Shown: one piece after another, positions 41,664 to 50,050 of the stretch
Layout: every line of letters starts with the position of its first letter
Numbering within the stretch: the stretch's first letter is position 1
DNA from: Candidatus Kuenenia stuttgartensis
Lineage (GTDB): Bacteria; Planctomycetota; Planctomycetia; Pirellulales; UBA1268
Assembly: GCA_945870505.1 (NCBI GenBank)
Contig: CAMBSN010000007.1
Coordinates: 1 to 59,132, forward strand
Direction of reading: 5' to 3'
Length of the DNA stretch: 59,132 nt
Translations under genes and position numbers: made by a program
Notes under the pieces: generated by a model
The model's database searches: none
Told to the model about the DNA's origin: nothing
What the model saw: the letters and a program-made list of their open reading frames with translations, nothing else

Positions 41664-42316
41664 CGCCGCTGATGTGGGTGGCGGTGCTCGTGATCGTGGG
41701 CCTTGTGGCATTGGCACTCGAGGTCTTCGTGCCGTCGGGCGGCGTGCTTGGCTTTTTGAGCGTGGTCGCCCTGGTTGCCGGCGTCGCGCTGGCGTTTGTC
41801 GAGCAGGGCCCGTGGTTCGGCACGGCCGTGCTCGCGGTCACCTGCCTCGCGGTGCCCCTGGTGCTGGCGGTGGCCTTTCGGGTCTTTCCCGAGACGCCCC
41901 TCGGCCGCCGCGTGCTGCCGCCCCCGCCGCGGCCGGACGAGGTGATGCCCGACACCGACCGTCGCGCGGTGCTCCGGGCGCTCGTCGGCCGCCGCGGCCT
42001 CGCGACGAGCGACCTGCTGCCCTGGGGAGATGTGGAGATCGACGGCGTTGACCACCAGGCCGTCAGCGAGGCTGGCCCGATCGCCCGCGGTGTGGCGGTC
42101 GAGGTGGTGGGCACCCAGGCGACGGCCCTCGTCGTCCGCGTTGCGATGGAATCACCGGCACGACCGTCACCAGCGCCGCGTCCGAGTGCCGTGCCGCGGG
42201 ACCTCGAAGAGGCCCTCGAGACCTTCGACTTCAACGCCCTCGACCAGAGCCAGGCCCCGGAAACCTCGCGGCATCCTGGGCAACTTGACTCGCCCGACAC
42301 CCCGAACAACGCTTGA
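41660..42316 (+). CDS. Short NfeD-family membrane protein
   Basis: A 218-aa protein starting at the ATG overlapping the previous stop. Residues 1-78 hold three hydrophobic helices (MWVAVLVIVGLVALALEVFV, LGFLSVVALVAGVALAFV, FGTAVLAVTCLAVPLVLAVAF). Residues about 108-165 form the OB-fold NfeD domain (LVGRRGLATSDLLPWGDVEIDG...GVAVEVVGTQATALVV). The tail is Pro/Ser-rich. Short NfeD proteins lack the protease domain and partner with flotillins in membrane microdomains. A 44-bp gap separates it from floA. Confidence 0.88.
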   Translation: MTPLMWVAVLVIVGLVALALEVFVPSGGVLGFLSVVALVAGVALAFVEQGPWFGTAVLAVTCLAVPLVLAVAFRVFPETPLGRRVLPPPPRPDEVMPDTDRRAVLRALVGRRGLATSDLLPWGDVEIDGVDHQAVSEAGPIARGVAVEVVGTQATALVVRVAMESPARPSPAPRPSAVPRDLEEALETFDFNALDQSQAPETSRHPGQLDSPDTPNNA

Positions 42317-42360
42317 TGGCTGCGGCGGTCCGCCGCCATCGCCCGACCTAGGAGCCCACC

Positions 42361-43383
42361 ATGCCCCTTTTCACCCTCATCGTGCTCGGCCTGGGCGTGT
42401 TCGCCCTGTTGGTCGTGTTCGCCGTGATGGCACGATACCTGCGGCTCTGGGTGCAGTCGGTGGCATCGGGGGCCGGCATCGGCCTCTTTGATCTCGTGGC
42501 GATGAGCTTCAAGAAGGTGAACCCCGCCGTGATCGTGCGAAGCAAGATCATGGCGGTGCAGGCAGGCCTCGGCGACTCCACCGGCATCACCCGGCAGGGG
42601 CTCGAGGCCCACTACCTCGCTGGTGGCCGCGTGCCGCTGGTGGTGCAGGCGCTGATCGCCGCCCACAAGGCTGGCATCCGCGAGCTCGACTTCAAGCGGG
42701 CCGCCGCGATCGACCTCGCCGGCCGCGACGTCCGCGAGGCGGTGCAGACGAGCGTCTACCCGAAGGTGATCGACTGCCCCGGCAAGAACAGCGGCCGCGA
42801 GTCGCTCGACGCCGTCGCCAAGAACGGCATTCAGCTCAAGGTGAAGGCCCGCGTCACCGTGCGGACGAATCTCTACCAACTGATCGGCGGCGCCACCGAG
42901 GAGACGATCATCGCCCGCGTGGGCGAGGGGATCGTGTCGGCGATCGGCTCCGCGGAGAAGCACTCCGATGTGCTCGAAAACCCCGACGTGATCTCGAAGA
43001 CGGTGCTCGCCCGCCGCCTCGATTCCAACACCGCCTTCGAGATCGTCTCGATCGACATCGCCGACATCGACGTGGGCGCCAACATCGGCGCCCGGTTGCA
43101 GGCCGACCAGGCCGAGGCCGACACCCGCGTGGCCCGGGCGAATGCCGAAGGCCGGCGGGCGATGGCGGTGGCCAAAGAGCAGGAGATGATCGCCGCCATC
43201 GAGGAGAGCCGCGCGGCGCTCGTCGAATCGGAGGCTGAAGTGCCGAAGGCGGTGGCCGACTCGCTCGCATCGGGCCAGTTGGGAATCACCGATTACTACA
43301 AGCTCCGCAATCTGCAGGCCGACACCGACATGCGGCGGAGCATCGCCACCGGGCCGATACCCGCCGTCGCCGGCGGCCAGTGA
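42361..43383 (+). CDS. floA: Flotillin-like protein FloA
   Basis: A 340-aa SPFH/band-7 protein of the FloA (YqfA) type, which forms oligomeric scaffolds of functional membrane microdomains. Residues about 5-28 form the membrane segment ([20 protein letters not shown]). The diagnostic FloA sequence [11 protein letters not shown]...[25 protein letters not shown] follows, then the SPFH core ([35 protein letters not shown]) and the coiled-coil region rich in E-A repeats ([29 protein letters not shown]). Length matches the family. AGGAGC upstream (near 42350) is a good ribosome binding site. The stop overlaps the GTG of the next gene. Confidence 0.93.
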   Translation: MPLFTLIVLGLGVFALLVVFAVMARYLRLWVQSVASGAGIGLFDLVAMSFKKVNPAVIVRSKIMAVQAGLGDSTGITRQGLEAHYLAGGRVPLVVQALIAAHKAGIRELDFKRAAAIDLAGRDVREAVQTSVYPKVIDCPGKNSGRESLDAVAKNGIQLKVKARVTVRTNLYQLIGGATEETIIARVGEGIVSAIGSAEKHSDVLENPDVISKTVLARRLDSNTAFEIVSIDIADIDVGANIGARLQADQAEADTRVARANAEGRRAMAVAKEQEMIAAIEESRAALVESEAEVPKAVADSLASGQLGITDYYKLRNLQADTDMRRSIATGPIPAVAGGQ

Positions 43384-44081
43384 CCCTCGTCTGGAGCAGC
43401 CTCGCCATGCAGGCCGTCGGACCATTTTTCGCCGCCGGCTTCGACTGGATCGAAGGCCTGCTGCCGCTCCTGTTCGTCATCTTCTGGATCGTGTCGCAGG
43501 TCGTAAACCTCGTGCGTCGCGTGGCGGGCGACGGCGGCCGTCCTGCCGCGTTGCCTGTGCGACCGCCGCGCCGCCCCGTGGCTGGCGAGCCGCCTGCTGA
43601 CGTCCGCGTTGAGCTTGAGCGGCAGATCGAGGAGTTCCTGCGGCAGTCTCGCGGCGGGCAGCAACAGCCGACGCCGACGCCGAAACCGGCCCAGCAGCGG
43701 AAGCCGGAGCCGCGGCCGCAGCAACGTCCTGCCGTGCAGCGGTCGGACCGACCGCGGGCGGCGGGCACGTCGTCGGTTCGCCGCACGCCGCCTCCGCTCC
43801 CGCCGAAGCCCGGGGCTCCTGCGCCCCGCCTCGGGGATCGTCCATACGCGCCGCTCGGCGAGGCGGGCGACGACATCATCGAGCACGTGAACGACGCATT
43901 CGCCAAGGATCTCGGCCACCGCGATTCGATACTCTCGTCGCCGGCCGTTGTTACGAAACCGAAGGCGGCGGCCGGCGGCGTGGCCGATGAACTCGCTGCG
44001 GCGATCCGCGATCCGGCCGCGCTGCGGCGGCTGATCGTGATGCGCGAGATTCTCGACCGGCCCGTTCACCGCTGGGAGTGA
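43380..44081 (+). CDS. Membrane-anchored Pro-rich protein at the end of the floA operon
   Basis: A 233-aa protein starting at GTG 43380, which overlaps the floA TGA (GTGA). One hydrophobic segment near residues 22-44 ([23 protein letters not shown]) is followed by a long Pro/Arg/Gln-rich, probably disordered region (about 50-165, with [17 protein letters not shown]) and a folded helical C-terminus ([32 protein letters not shown]). A conserved-looking [13 protein letters not shown] end is often seen in planctomycete proteins next to flotillin genes, but I cannot name the family. Coupling to floA suggests it works with the flotillin scaffold. Confidence 0.7.
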   Translation: MTLVWSSLAMQAVGPFFAAGFDWIEGLLPLLFVIFWIVSQVVNLVRRVAGDGGRPAALPVRPPRRPVAGEPPADVRVELERQIEEFLRQSRGGQQQPTPTPKPAQQRKPEPRPQQRPAVQRSDRPRAAGTSSVRRTPPPLPPKPGAPAPRLGDRPYAPLGEAGDDIIEHVNDAFAKDLGHRDSILSSPAVVTKPKAAAGGVADELAAAIRDPAALRRLIVMREILDRPVHRWE

Positions 44082-44106
44082 GTGCAGCGAGGAGCCCGTA
44101 GGCAGA

Positions 44107-44234
44107 GCCCGCGGCCTCACGGCCGGTCGGCTTACAAGACTGCGGTACAAGCCCAACGCCGTAAGGCGTGGGGTGCGGCCAGGCAGGTGCTGCGTCCAGT
44201 GAAGTTCGCCCGCGGCCTTACGGCCGGTTGGCTT
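44107..44234. repeat. Family C hairpin cluster (three hairpins)
   Basis: Hairpins at 44107-44133 (GCGGCC-TCAC-GGCC), about 44150-44175 (CAACGCC-GTAA-GGCGTGGG) and 44208-44234 (GCGGCC-TTAC-GGCC). The outer two are direct copies of one unit and the middle is the other unit, the same two units as at 35.8 kb. Loops are GUGA or GUAA on one strand. Confidence 0.8.
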
Positions 44235-44480
44235 GCAGGAGATTGAACGCCTTGCCGCGTGCTGGCATCCGATGCTGGCGCGGCTCGCCGTGGCCCATCC
44301 CGTCCCCGTAGGTTCTCCCGCCTGCCTGCCGCCACGGGAAACCCTCGTTGCGAGGGGGGTTTGCGGGGCTTCGTCGGGGCGTTTTCCCGGGGTCTGGCGC
44401 GGATGGAATTCGAGGCTTGAGCGGCTGCCGCGGCTGGTCTACAAGAGGTGCGGCAGGGTCGCTCCGGCGGCCCGAACGCA
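44235..44480 (+). other. Unassigned stretch ending at a strong terminator
   Basis: About 245 bp between family C repeats and the terminator at 44481. It contains local hairpins (GCCGCG...CGCGGC near 44252-44276 and CCCTCG-TT-GCGAGGG near 44344). The only frame through it (101 codons from 44233) has no recognisable protein. It could be the 5' part of a small RNA that ends at the terminator; no known RNA family is recognised. Confidence 0.3.
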
Positions 44481-44523
44481 GCGCGTAGACGAGGACGCCC
44501 AAGCCTCGTCTACGCGCTTTTTT
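44481..44523 (+). terminator. Strong Rho-independent terminator
   Basis: GCGCGTAGACGAGG (44481-44494) and CCTCGTCTACGCGC (44504-44517) form a perfect 14-bp stem with a 9-nt loop, directly followed by six T. It is oriented on the plus strand and ends transcription from the NfeD/floA operon (or of an RNA in the gap) 46 bp before the next gene starts. Confidence 0.9.
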
Positions 44524-44568
44524 GGTGCCGAAGAATAGGGCCTGTGTCCAAGGATGGATGAGGCAGGC

Positions 44569-46008
44569 ATGTCGTCGCTCCACTTCACTGCGCTCGTGCG
44601 ATTCGTCGCCGCCTTCGCGCTCTTCGTCACGTCAGCCTCGGCGGCCGATGACGCTGCGGTGCTGCCCGTCACGGTCACCGTCGCCGCCGACCACGCCTAC
44701 CTGAGGTGCGGTTCGGGCGACGACTACTATCCGACCGAACGGCTCTTCGCCGGCACCGAGGTCGAGGTCTGGGCGGTCGATGCTTCGGGCTACTGCGCCG
44801 TGCGTCCTCTCCGCGGCAGCTTCAGCTGGATGCTGGCCCGCGATGTGCAGGCTGAGTCAACCGGCCACGATGGTGCCGCCCGTGGCGGTTGCACCACCGG
44901 CGTGGTGGTCACCGACGGCGCTGTCGCCCGCGTCGGGTCGCAGCTCAATGACCTGCGGCACGTCACGCAGGTCGCGCTCGAGGCCGGCGAACGCGTCACC
45001 ATCCTGGAACATGTGCAGGTCGCCGAGGGTCGCCACGCAGGCGCCTGGGTGCGGATCGAGCCGCCCTCGGGTGAGTTTCGCTGGGCACTCGCCGAGGATC
45101 TCTCGCTGCCGCCAGCCCTCGCCCCGGTCCCCGACCCCGCCGCGGTGACCGACGCCGCCGGCCTCGCGGCCGCGGGTGTGGCCGTGGACGCGATCCGCGA
45201 CGCGGGAAGCGCCGTGACGCAGGCCGTGGCTGAGTTTGACGCCGCCGCGGAGACGGCCGTGCCGGAGCCGGCGAGTGGCATGACAAAACTCCTCTCGGGT
45301 TGGCTGCCCCGCGGCACCAATGTGTTCGACCGCGCCACACCGGCGGCGCCGCCGCCCGCCGTGAGCGCCGGGGCCGCCGCCGCCTCGGGCGACGAACTCG
45401 CCGACATCGACCTCGCCCTGTCGCTTGCCGTGACTGGGCAGAGCGATTCGTGGAATCTCGCGCCGCTGCGGGAGCGGCTCCGGCTCGCGGCTACCCGGAC
45501 CACCTCGCAGTCGGATCGCACGCGGGCCCAGGCCATCGATGCCCGGCTGGCGCGGTTTGAGTCGATCCAGGCCAAACAGCAGGGGCTCATGGTGGCGGCG
45601 GCCGAACAGCCCGAACCGCTGCGGCTCGGCGGGATGTGGTCGAGCCTCTCAACGCTCGGGTCCCGGCCGGTGCGGCCCGGCGTGCTTCCCGGCGGCCAGC
45701 CGGCGGGCGGTCAGCCGACCTGGACCCCGCCCGACCAGATGGAAACGACCGGTCGCCTTGCCACCGTGATCTCGCGGCGGCCAGATGCACCGCGGTGGGC
45801 TGTCGTGGACAACGTCAACAACGTGATCGCGTTCGTCACGCCCCAGCCGGGGGTCGACCTCGGGCCGCTCGTCGGCCAGCAGGTCTCGGTCCGCGGCGCT
45901 CGCGGCTACATGCCGGAGTACAAGCGGCCCTGTCTCGTCGCCTCGGAAGCTCGTGTTCGGCTCGCGTCGGTGCCGGCACCTCTCGCGCGGCCCGACGGGA
46001 CGCAGTAG
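44569..46008 (+). CDS. Exported protein with two SH3-like domains
   Basis: A 479-aa protein. ATG 44569 has GAGG 5 nt upstream; an ATG at 44554 is possible but lacks a site. The signal peptide is MSSLHFTALVRFVAAFALFVTSASA. Two bacterial SH3-like domains follow, about 35-95 (AADHAYLRCGSGDDYYPTE, WAVDASGYCAVRP, FSWMLARDV) and 110-175 (DGAVARVGSQLND, GERVTILEHV, AWVRIEPPSGEFRWALAEDL). A middle part is Ala/Glu-rich and helical. The C-terminal 90 residues (WAVVDNVNNVIAFVTPQPGVDLG...YKRPCLVASEARVR) look like an OB-type beta-barrel. Such proteins bind cell-envelope components; the ligand is unknown. Its stop is 4 bp from the stop of the convergent next gene. Confidence 0.82.
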   Translation: MSSLHFTALVRFVAAFALFVTSASAADDAAVLPVTVTVAADHAYLRCGSGDDYYPTERLFAGTEVEVWAVDASGYCAVRPLRGSFSWMLARDVQAESTGHDGAARGGCTTGVVVTDGAVARVGSQLNDLRHVTQVALEAGERVTILEHVQVAEGRHAGAWVRIEPPSGEFRWALAEDLSLPPALAPVPDPAAVTDAAGLAAAGVAVDAIRDAGSAVTQAVAEFDAAAETAVPEPASGMTKLLSGWLPRGTNVFDRATPAAPPPAVSAGAAAASGDELADIDLALSLAVTGQSDSWNLAPLRERLRLAATRTTSQSDRTRAQAIDARLARFESIQAKQQGLMVAAAEQPEPLRLGGMWSSLSTLGSRPVRPGVLPGGQPAGGQPTWTPPDQMETTGRLATVISRRPDAPRWAVVDNVNNVIAFVTPQPGVDLGPLVGQQVSVRGARGYMPEYKRPCLVASEARVRLASVPAPLARPDGTQ

Positions 46009-46012
46009 CTCG

Positions 46013-46933
46013 TCACCGCTTCTGCAGGGCGTCGAGCTGGTCGGCAGTCATCCACCGAGCCGCCAGTTCGGCCTGTACCTGCTCAGTGCCGGGGCTGTGG
46101 GCCGGTGCTGTCGCAGCCTGTCTGCCGCTCGCGAGCGTGACGAGCGCCGTCCGATCGGCCGGGGTGGACCGCGTCATGCGGTCGGCGATCCGCGACACCG
46201 CCGCCGGGTTGCGGGCGGCCGCCGCGGCAAACTGCGATATGAACAGGCTGATCTCGTGGAGGTTGGCCGCCGCGGAATGAACGATGAGCGGCTGGAGCGA
46301 GCGGGTGACGAGCTCGAGTCCCATCCCATCGACGTCAAGGAAGGCGTCGATCTGCACGCTCTGCCGCTGCCGGCCGGTCGTCGCATCCGCATCGGTCGAG
46401 TATCGCAAGACGACGAGGCAGGAGCCGGTGAGCTGCTTGGGGGCAAGCGGACCGTCGTAGGCGCCGCGACCGTGGAAGACATAGAGGCCGCCGCGGTCTC
46501 CCCGCTCGTGATGGAGCAACTGCACGACCCCCACGGTGCCGTAGCCGTCGGAGAGCCGCCACTGTCCGGCCGCCGCCGGGTCGAAGGCGAGCCGGCTGAT
46601 GCCGAGCACCCGCCAGACCTCGACGAGGGTCTCGGGCTTCGAGAGAACGAAGTCGAGCAGCGCGGCGTCGCAGGCGATACTCGCCGTCGGCAGCCGCCGG
46701 TAGAGCGTGGTCCGCTCGATCGCCTGTTCGGCGAGCCGGCGCTCCGCTGCCGGCATGTGGCTGAACGGAATCGTGTCGATGGCCCGACGCCGCGTGTCGC
46801 GGCTCGATGACCCAGACTCCGCCATGGCGCCGATGACGCCGCGAGTCAGGCTCGATTCCCCAGCGGCTCGTGCCACCTCGTGAATCCAGGGCAGGCATGC
46901 CAGCCCCAGCAGAAACAGCGCGTGACGGCGCAT
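46013..46933 (-). CDS. Exported protein of unknown function
   Basis: A 306-aa protein. ATG 46933 has AAGGGGGGA about 9 nt upstream and starts a signal peptide ([23 protein letters not shown]); the frame continues upstream without a signal. The mature protein has a compact mixed fold ([61 protein letters not shown]) and a C-terminal helical region. I recognise no domain or catalytic motif. It is divergent from the LEPR/beta-propeller gene with a 295-bp shared upstream region. Confidence 0.75.
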   Translation of the reverse strand: MRRHALFLLGLACLPWIHEVARAAGESSLTRGVIGAMAESGSSSRDTRRRAIDTIPFSHMPAAERRLAEQAIERTTLYRRLPTASIACDAALLDFVLSKPETLVEVWRVLGISRLAFDPAAAGQWRLSDGYGTVGVVQLLHHERGDRGGLYVFHGRGAYDGPLAPKQLTGSCLVVLRYSTDADATTGRQRQSVQIDAFLDVDGMGLELVTRSLQPLIVHSAAANLHEISLFISQFAAAAARNPAAVSRIADRMTRSTPADRTALVTLASGRQAATAPAHSPGTEQVQAELAARWMTADQLDALQKR

Positions 46934-47228
46934 GAACTCGGTCCCCCCTTGCAATGCCCTCCCACAACACCGCGAACGGTGCCGCCTGCGAAAGGTATTC
47001 GGCCTGCGGCATGGGGTTGGGCCAGAGATTTCGCCGGGATGCGGTCGCGAGCCGCCACGGCCTTGCGTGCCTTGCCCCGCCTGTGGCGATGACCGCCGAC
47101 CACGCTCCCGCACCTTACCGGCTCCGCCGGCACGCGGGCCTGCATCGTCTTCATTGACCCGGCTCTGGCCACCCCGTACCGTCGAGGGGGTTCGGTCGGT
47201 GTCGGGCGATCACCCCGGAGGCGGCATC

Positions 47229-49817
47229 ATGCAGCGGCGGCAGCGGATGAATCGGCGGCGGACCGGATCCCGGCAGGCGTCGCGGCTCATTGAGCGGCTC
47301 GAAACTCGGCACGCCCTGGCGGTGAGCTTCGTGGCAGGCGCGTGGACGATCGTGGGGGACGCAAACACGGCCCTGCCCGACGACACGATCGTCATTGAGC
47401 AGAATCCAGCCAACGCCCGCCAGGTCCGGGCGACCATCAACGGTGCCGTGGTCGACGTCCGCTCAGCGGCTCGGGTGAAGTCGATCCACGTCGTCGGTGG
47501 CTCCGGCGACGACTCGATCACGGTGAACGTGCCGGGTAACACCCGCATCGCCACACTGCTCGAAGGGGGATTCGGCAACGACGTGATCACGGGAGGCGAT
47601 GGCCCCGACGTCATTCTCGGCGGCCCGGGCCGCGACACACTTGGCGGCGGTGCTGGCAACGACGAGATCCGCGGCAACGGCGGCGTCGACTCGGTCGTGG
47701 GCAGCAGCGGCGATGACGCGCTCTTCGGCGGTGCCGGCGTTGACTCTGTCCGCGCCGGCGCAGGCAGAAACACGCTCGATGGTGGCCTGGCCATCGACGC
47801 GATGTATGGCACCGCCGGCAGCGACATCGCGCGGCTCGACGAGGGCGAGCAGCTCGTCGGCAACGAAAGCACGAACCCCTTGGCACCCGTCGGAGACATC
47901 GCCCGGCTGAAGTCGTGGGCGATCGAGGCAGCGGTGGCCCGCTGGCGCGACATGCTGGGTCGGGAGGTCGGCGGCTGGTGGGGCGGCCCGATTCGGATCA
48001 TGGACGGGGGTGTCGGCCCCGCCTTCACAGCGGTTACCGGCAACACCGCGAGTCCGACCGACTACTCGCAGACCCCCACGCAGGCCGCGGGTGTGGATGA
48101 GGGTGACCGCGTGAAGACCGATGGCTCGCGGCTGTTCGCGATCGCCGGCGACGGCATCGACATCCTCAACGTCGCCACGCCTGAGCGTCTTGGAGTGGTC
48201 TCGCATCTTGCGCTGCCGGGCGACGAGCAGCAGCTGTTCCTGTCGGGCACACGACTGACCGTAATCTCCCAGCAGATGTTCGTTGGGACGAGCCAGCCTG
48301 ACGCCAGGGTTGCCGTCGCCTCGACGATGCCGGTGTTCGCACCGACCACTTGGCAGGTGGTGGTGACGGTGGTTGACGTGGCGAACCCAGCCTCACCAGC
48401 GATCCTCGAGACCACGAGGCTCGATGGCTGGCTGATCGACGCCCGGGCGATCAGCGACCGCGTGGTGGTCGTGACCCAGGACTCGATCGACCTGCCAGCT
48501 CCGGCCATCGTGACCGATCCGGCGACACCTGTGCCGTCCCTCGTTTCCAACGGTGCGCCCGCGGCCGTCAGTCCGTCTCGGATGATCTGGCCGATCGACC
48601 CATGGGACGGCACGCGCAGTCGCTACGAGGACGAGGCCGCGTATCGCGACCGTCTGGAGAAGGCCTGGAACGAGGCGTCGCTGCCGGGCTATCGCGTGGT
48701 GGATGCATCCGGTGCCGAGTCATCGGCCACGCTCGTCGATCCGGCCCGCACGTCGTTGCCTGTCGACGGCGGCGACACGAGCCTCGTGTCGGTCGTGTCG
48801 TTCACCGTGGGCGACGCGCTCCCTGGGCCAGACGCCAGCACGACGGTCGGCGGCGTCGGCGGCCAGATTTATGCCTCGACATCGGGGCTCTACGTGTTCG
48901 ACACGCACGTGGGCTCATGGTGGGATAGGCGTGATGCTGGGACGACCACGAACCTCTACAAGTTTGATCTCACCGCCGGCGATGCGCCGCTGGTGGCGAT
49001 GGGATCGGTGCCCGGTATGACACTCGACCAGTTCTCGCTCGACGAGCACGACGGCCTGCTACGGATCGCCACGACCGACGGCTTCGGTGACGGGGCGTCG
49101 AACGCCGTCACCGTGCTGGCCGCTACAGCCGGGCGGCTCGAAGCGGTTGGGAGCGTGTCGGGCCTCGCCCGCGGGGAGCGGATCTACTCCGTGCGATTCG
49201 CAGGCGACCGCGGCTATGTGAGCACGTTCCGGCAGATCGATCCGCTGTTCGTGATCGACCTCTCCACGCCAACCGCGCCGCGCGTGACCGGCGAGTTGAA
49301 GGTACCGGGATACTCCACGCACCTCATGCCGCTCGACGACACGCACCTGCTCGGCGTCGGCCGCGACGTCGATCCGATCACGGGCCGAGATGCAGGACTG
49401 CAACTCTCCATCTTCGATGTGGGCGACCCCGCGGCGCCGAAGCGTTCGGCGACCTACACGTTTGTGGGTGGCGACTGGGGCTCGTGGTCTCCCGCCTCGT
49501 GGGACCACCACGCGCTCGGCTGGTTCGCGGAGCAGGGGATCCTGGCCCTGCCGGTCCAGGAGACGGGCTGGGCGACCGACCTCGTCGTGTTCCGCATCGA
49601 TACCGGCTCCCCCGATGCGTTCACGCGGCTCGGCACGATCGAGCACACCGACTCGATCGATCGCAGCGTGCGGATCGGCGATGTGCTCTACGCCGTGTCG
49701 CCAGGACAGGTGACGGCCCACCCGCTCACCGATCCGGCTGTGCAACTCGCGGCCGCCGACCTCTCCCTGGGTGCCGCGGGGCCGATCGCCATCGATCCGA
49801 TCGTCGTCGCGTTCTGA
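47229..49817 (+). CDS. LEPR-type surface protein with RTX repeats and beta-propeller domain
   Basis: An 862-aa protein; ATG 47229 has GGAGG 7 nt upstream. The N-terminus is Arg-rich with [11 protein letters not shown] at about 21-31, an LEPR-XLL-like motif. About 110-190 holds RTX-type calcium-binding nonapeptides ([28 protein letters not shown]). From about 280 the protein matches the C-terminal beta-propeller family PF09826: [29 protein letters not shown] is its hallmark opening (normally GVDEADIVKTDG), followed by blades such as [38 protein letters not shown]. These proteins are exported and of unknown activity. A strict E-A-D to E-G-D change is present in the hallmark motif. Confidence 0.87.
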   Translation: MQRRQRMNRRRTGSRQASRLIERLETRHALAVSFVAGAWTIVGDANTALPDDTIVIEQNPANARQVRATINGAVVDVRSAARVKSIHVVGGSGDDSITVNVPGNTRIATLLEGGFGNDVITGGDGPDVILGGPGRDTLGGGAGNDEIRGNGGVDSVVGSSGDDALFGGAGVDSVRAGAGRNTLDGGLAIDAMYGTAGSDIARLDEGEQLVGNESTNPLAPVGDIARLKSWAIEAAVARWRDMLGREVGGWWGGPIRIMDGGVGPAFTAVTGNTASPTDYSQTPTQAAGVDEGDRVKTDGSRLFAIAGDGIDILNVATPERLGVVSHLALPGDEQQLFLSGTRLTVISQQMFVGTSQPDARVAVASTMPVFAPTTWQVVVTVVDVANPASPAILETTRLDGWLIDARAISDRVVVVTQDSIDLPAPAIVTDPATPVPSLVSNGAPAAVSPSRMIWPIDPWDGTRSRYEDEAAYRDRLEKAWNEASLPGYRVVDASGAESSATLVDPARTSLPVDGGDTSLVSVVSFTVGDALPGPDASTTVGGVGGQIYASTSGLYVFDTHVGSWWDRRDAGTTTNLYKFDLTAGDAPLVAMGSVPGMTLDQFSLDEHDGLLRIATTDGFGDGASNAVTVLAATAGRLEAVGSVSGLARGERIYSVRFAGDRGYVSTFRQIDPLFVIDLSTPTAPRVTGELKVPGYSTHLMPLDDTHLLGVGRDVDPITGRDAGLQLSIFDVGDPAAPKRSATYTFVGGDWGSWSPASWDHHALGWFAEQGILALPVQETGWATDLVVFRIDTGSPDAFTRLGTIEHTDSIDRSVRIGDVLYAVSPGQVTAHPLTDPAVQLAAADLSLGAAGPIAIDPIVVAF

Positions 49818-49843
49818 GCCGGCGGGCGAAACCCTCGCTCGGC

Positions 49844-49941
49844 GAAAAACGGTGCCAGCCACCGTTTGTCTGGAGACCCCGGCCTCCGGCCGGGGCCGTG
49901 TCGCCTACGGCGACCGGCAAACGGTGGCTGGCACCGTTTTC
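49844..49941. repeat. Family B element between the beta-propeller and RND genes
   Basis: A 98-bp element with terminal inverted repeats (GAAAACGGTGCCAGCCACC, one extra A on the left) and two inner hairpins, CCCCGGCC-TCC-GGCCGGGG and GTCGCC-TAC-GGCGAC. Compared with the copy at 38.8 kb the loops differ while the inner stems are the same, and the terminal stem has changed on both sides in a matching way (GGTGAC to GGTGCC paired with GTCACC to GGCACC). Confidence 0.88.
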
Positions 49942-50050
49942 GCCAAGGATTTCGCAGCTGGACCGGGGTTTGCCCGTCGCCGTAGGTCCCCTATGATCCC
50001 GCCCCGGTCCGGCGACTGTCTGCCCGAGGACCGCGCCAGGACAGCCCACG

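Noticed and set aside
41584-43425. 613-codon minus-strand frame opposite short NfeD and floA
   Set aside because: FloA and NfeD motifs on the plus strand are unambiguous; the antisense frame spans several genes.
44235-44523. tmRNA, 6S RNA, SRP RNA or RNase P RNA
   Set aside because: None of the conserved sequences of these RNAs (tag peptide and tRNA-like end, GGAAGCAGC-type SRP loop, GAGGAAAGTC) are present.
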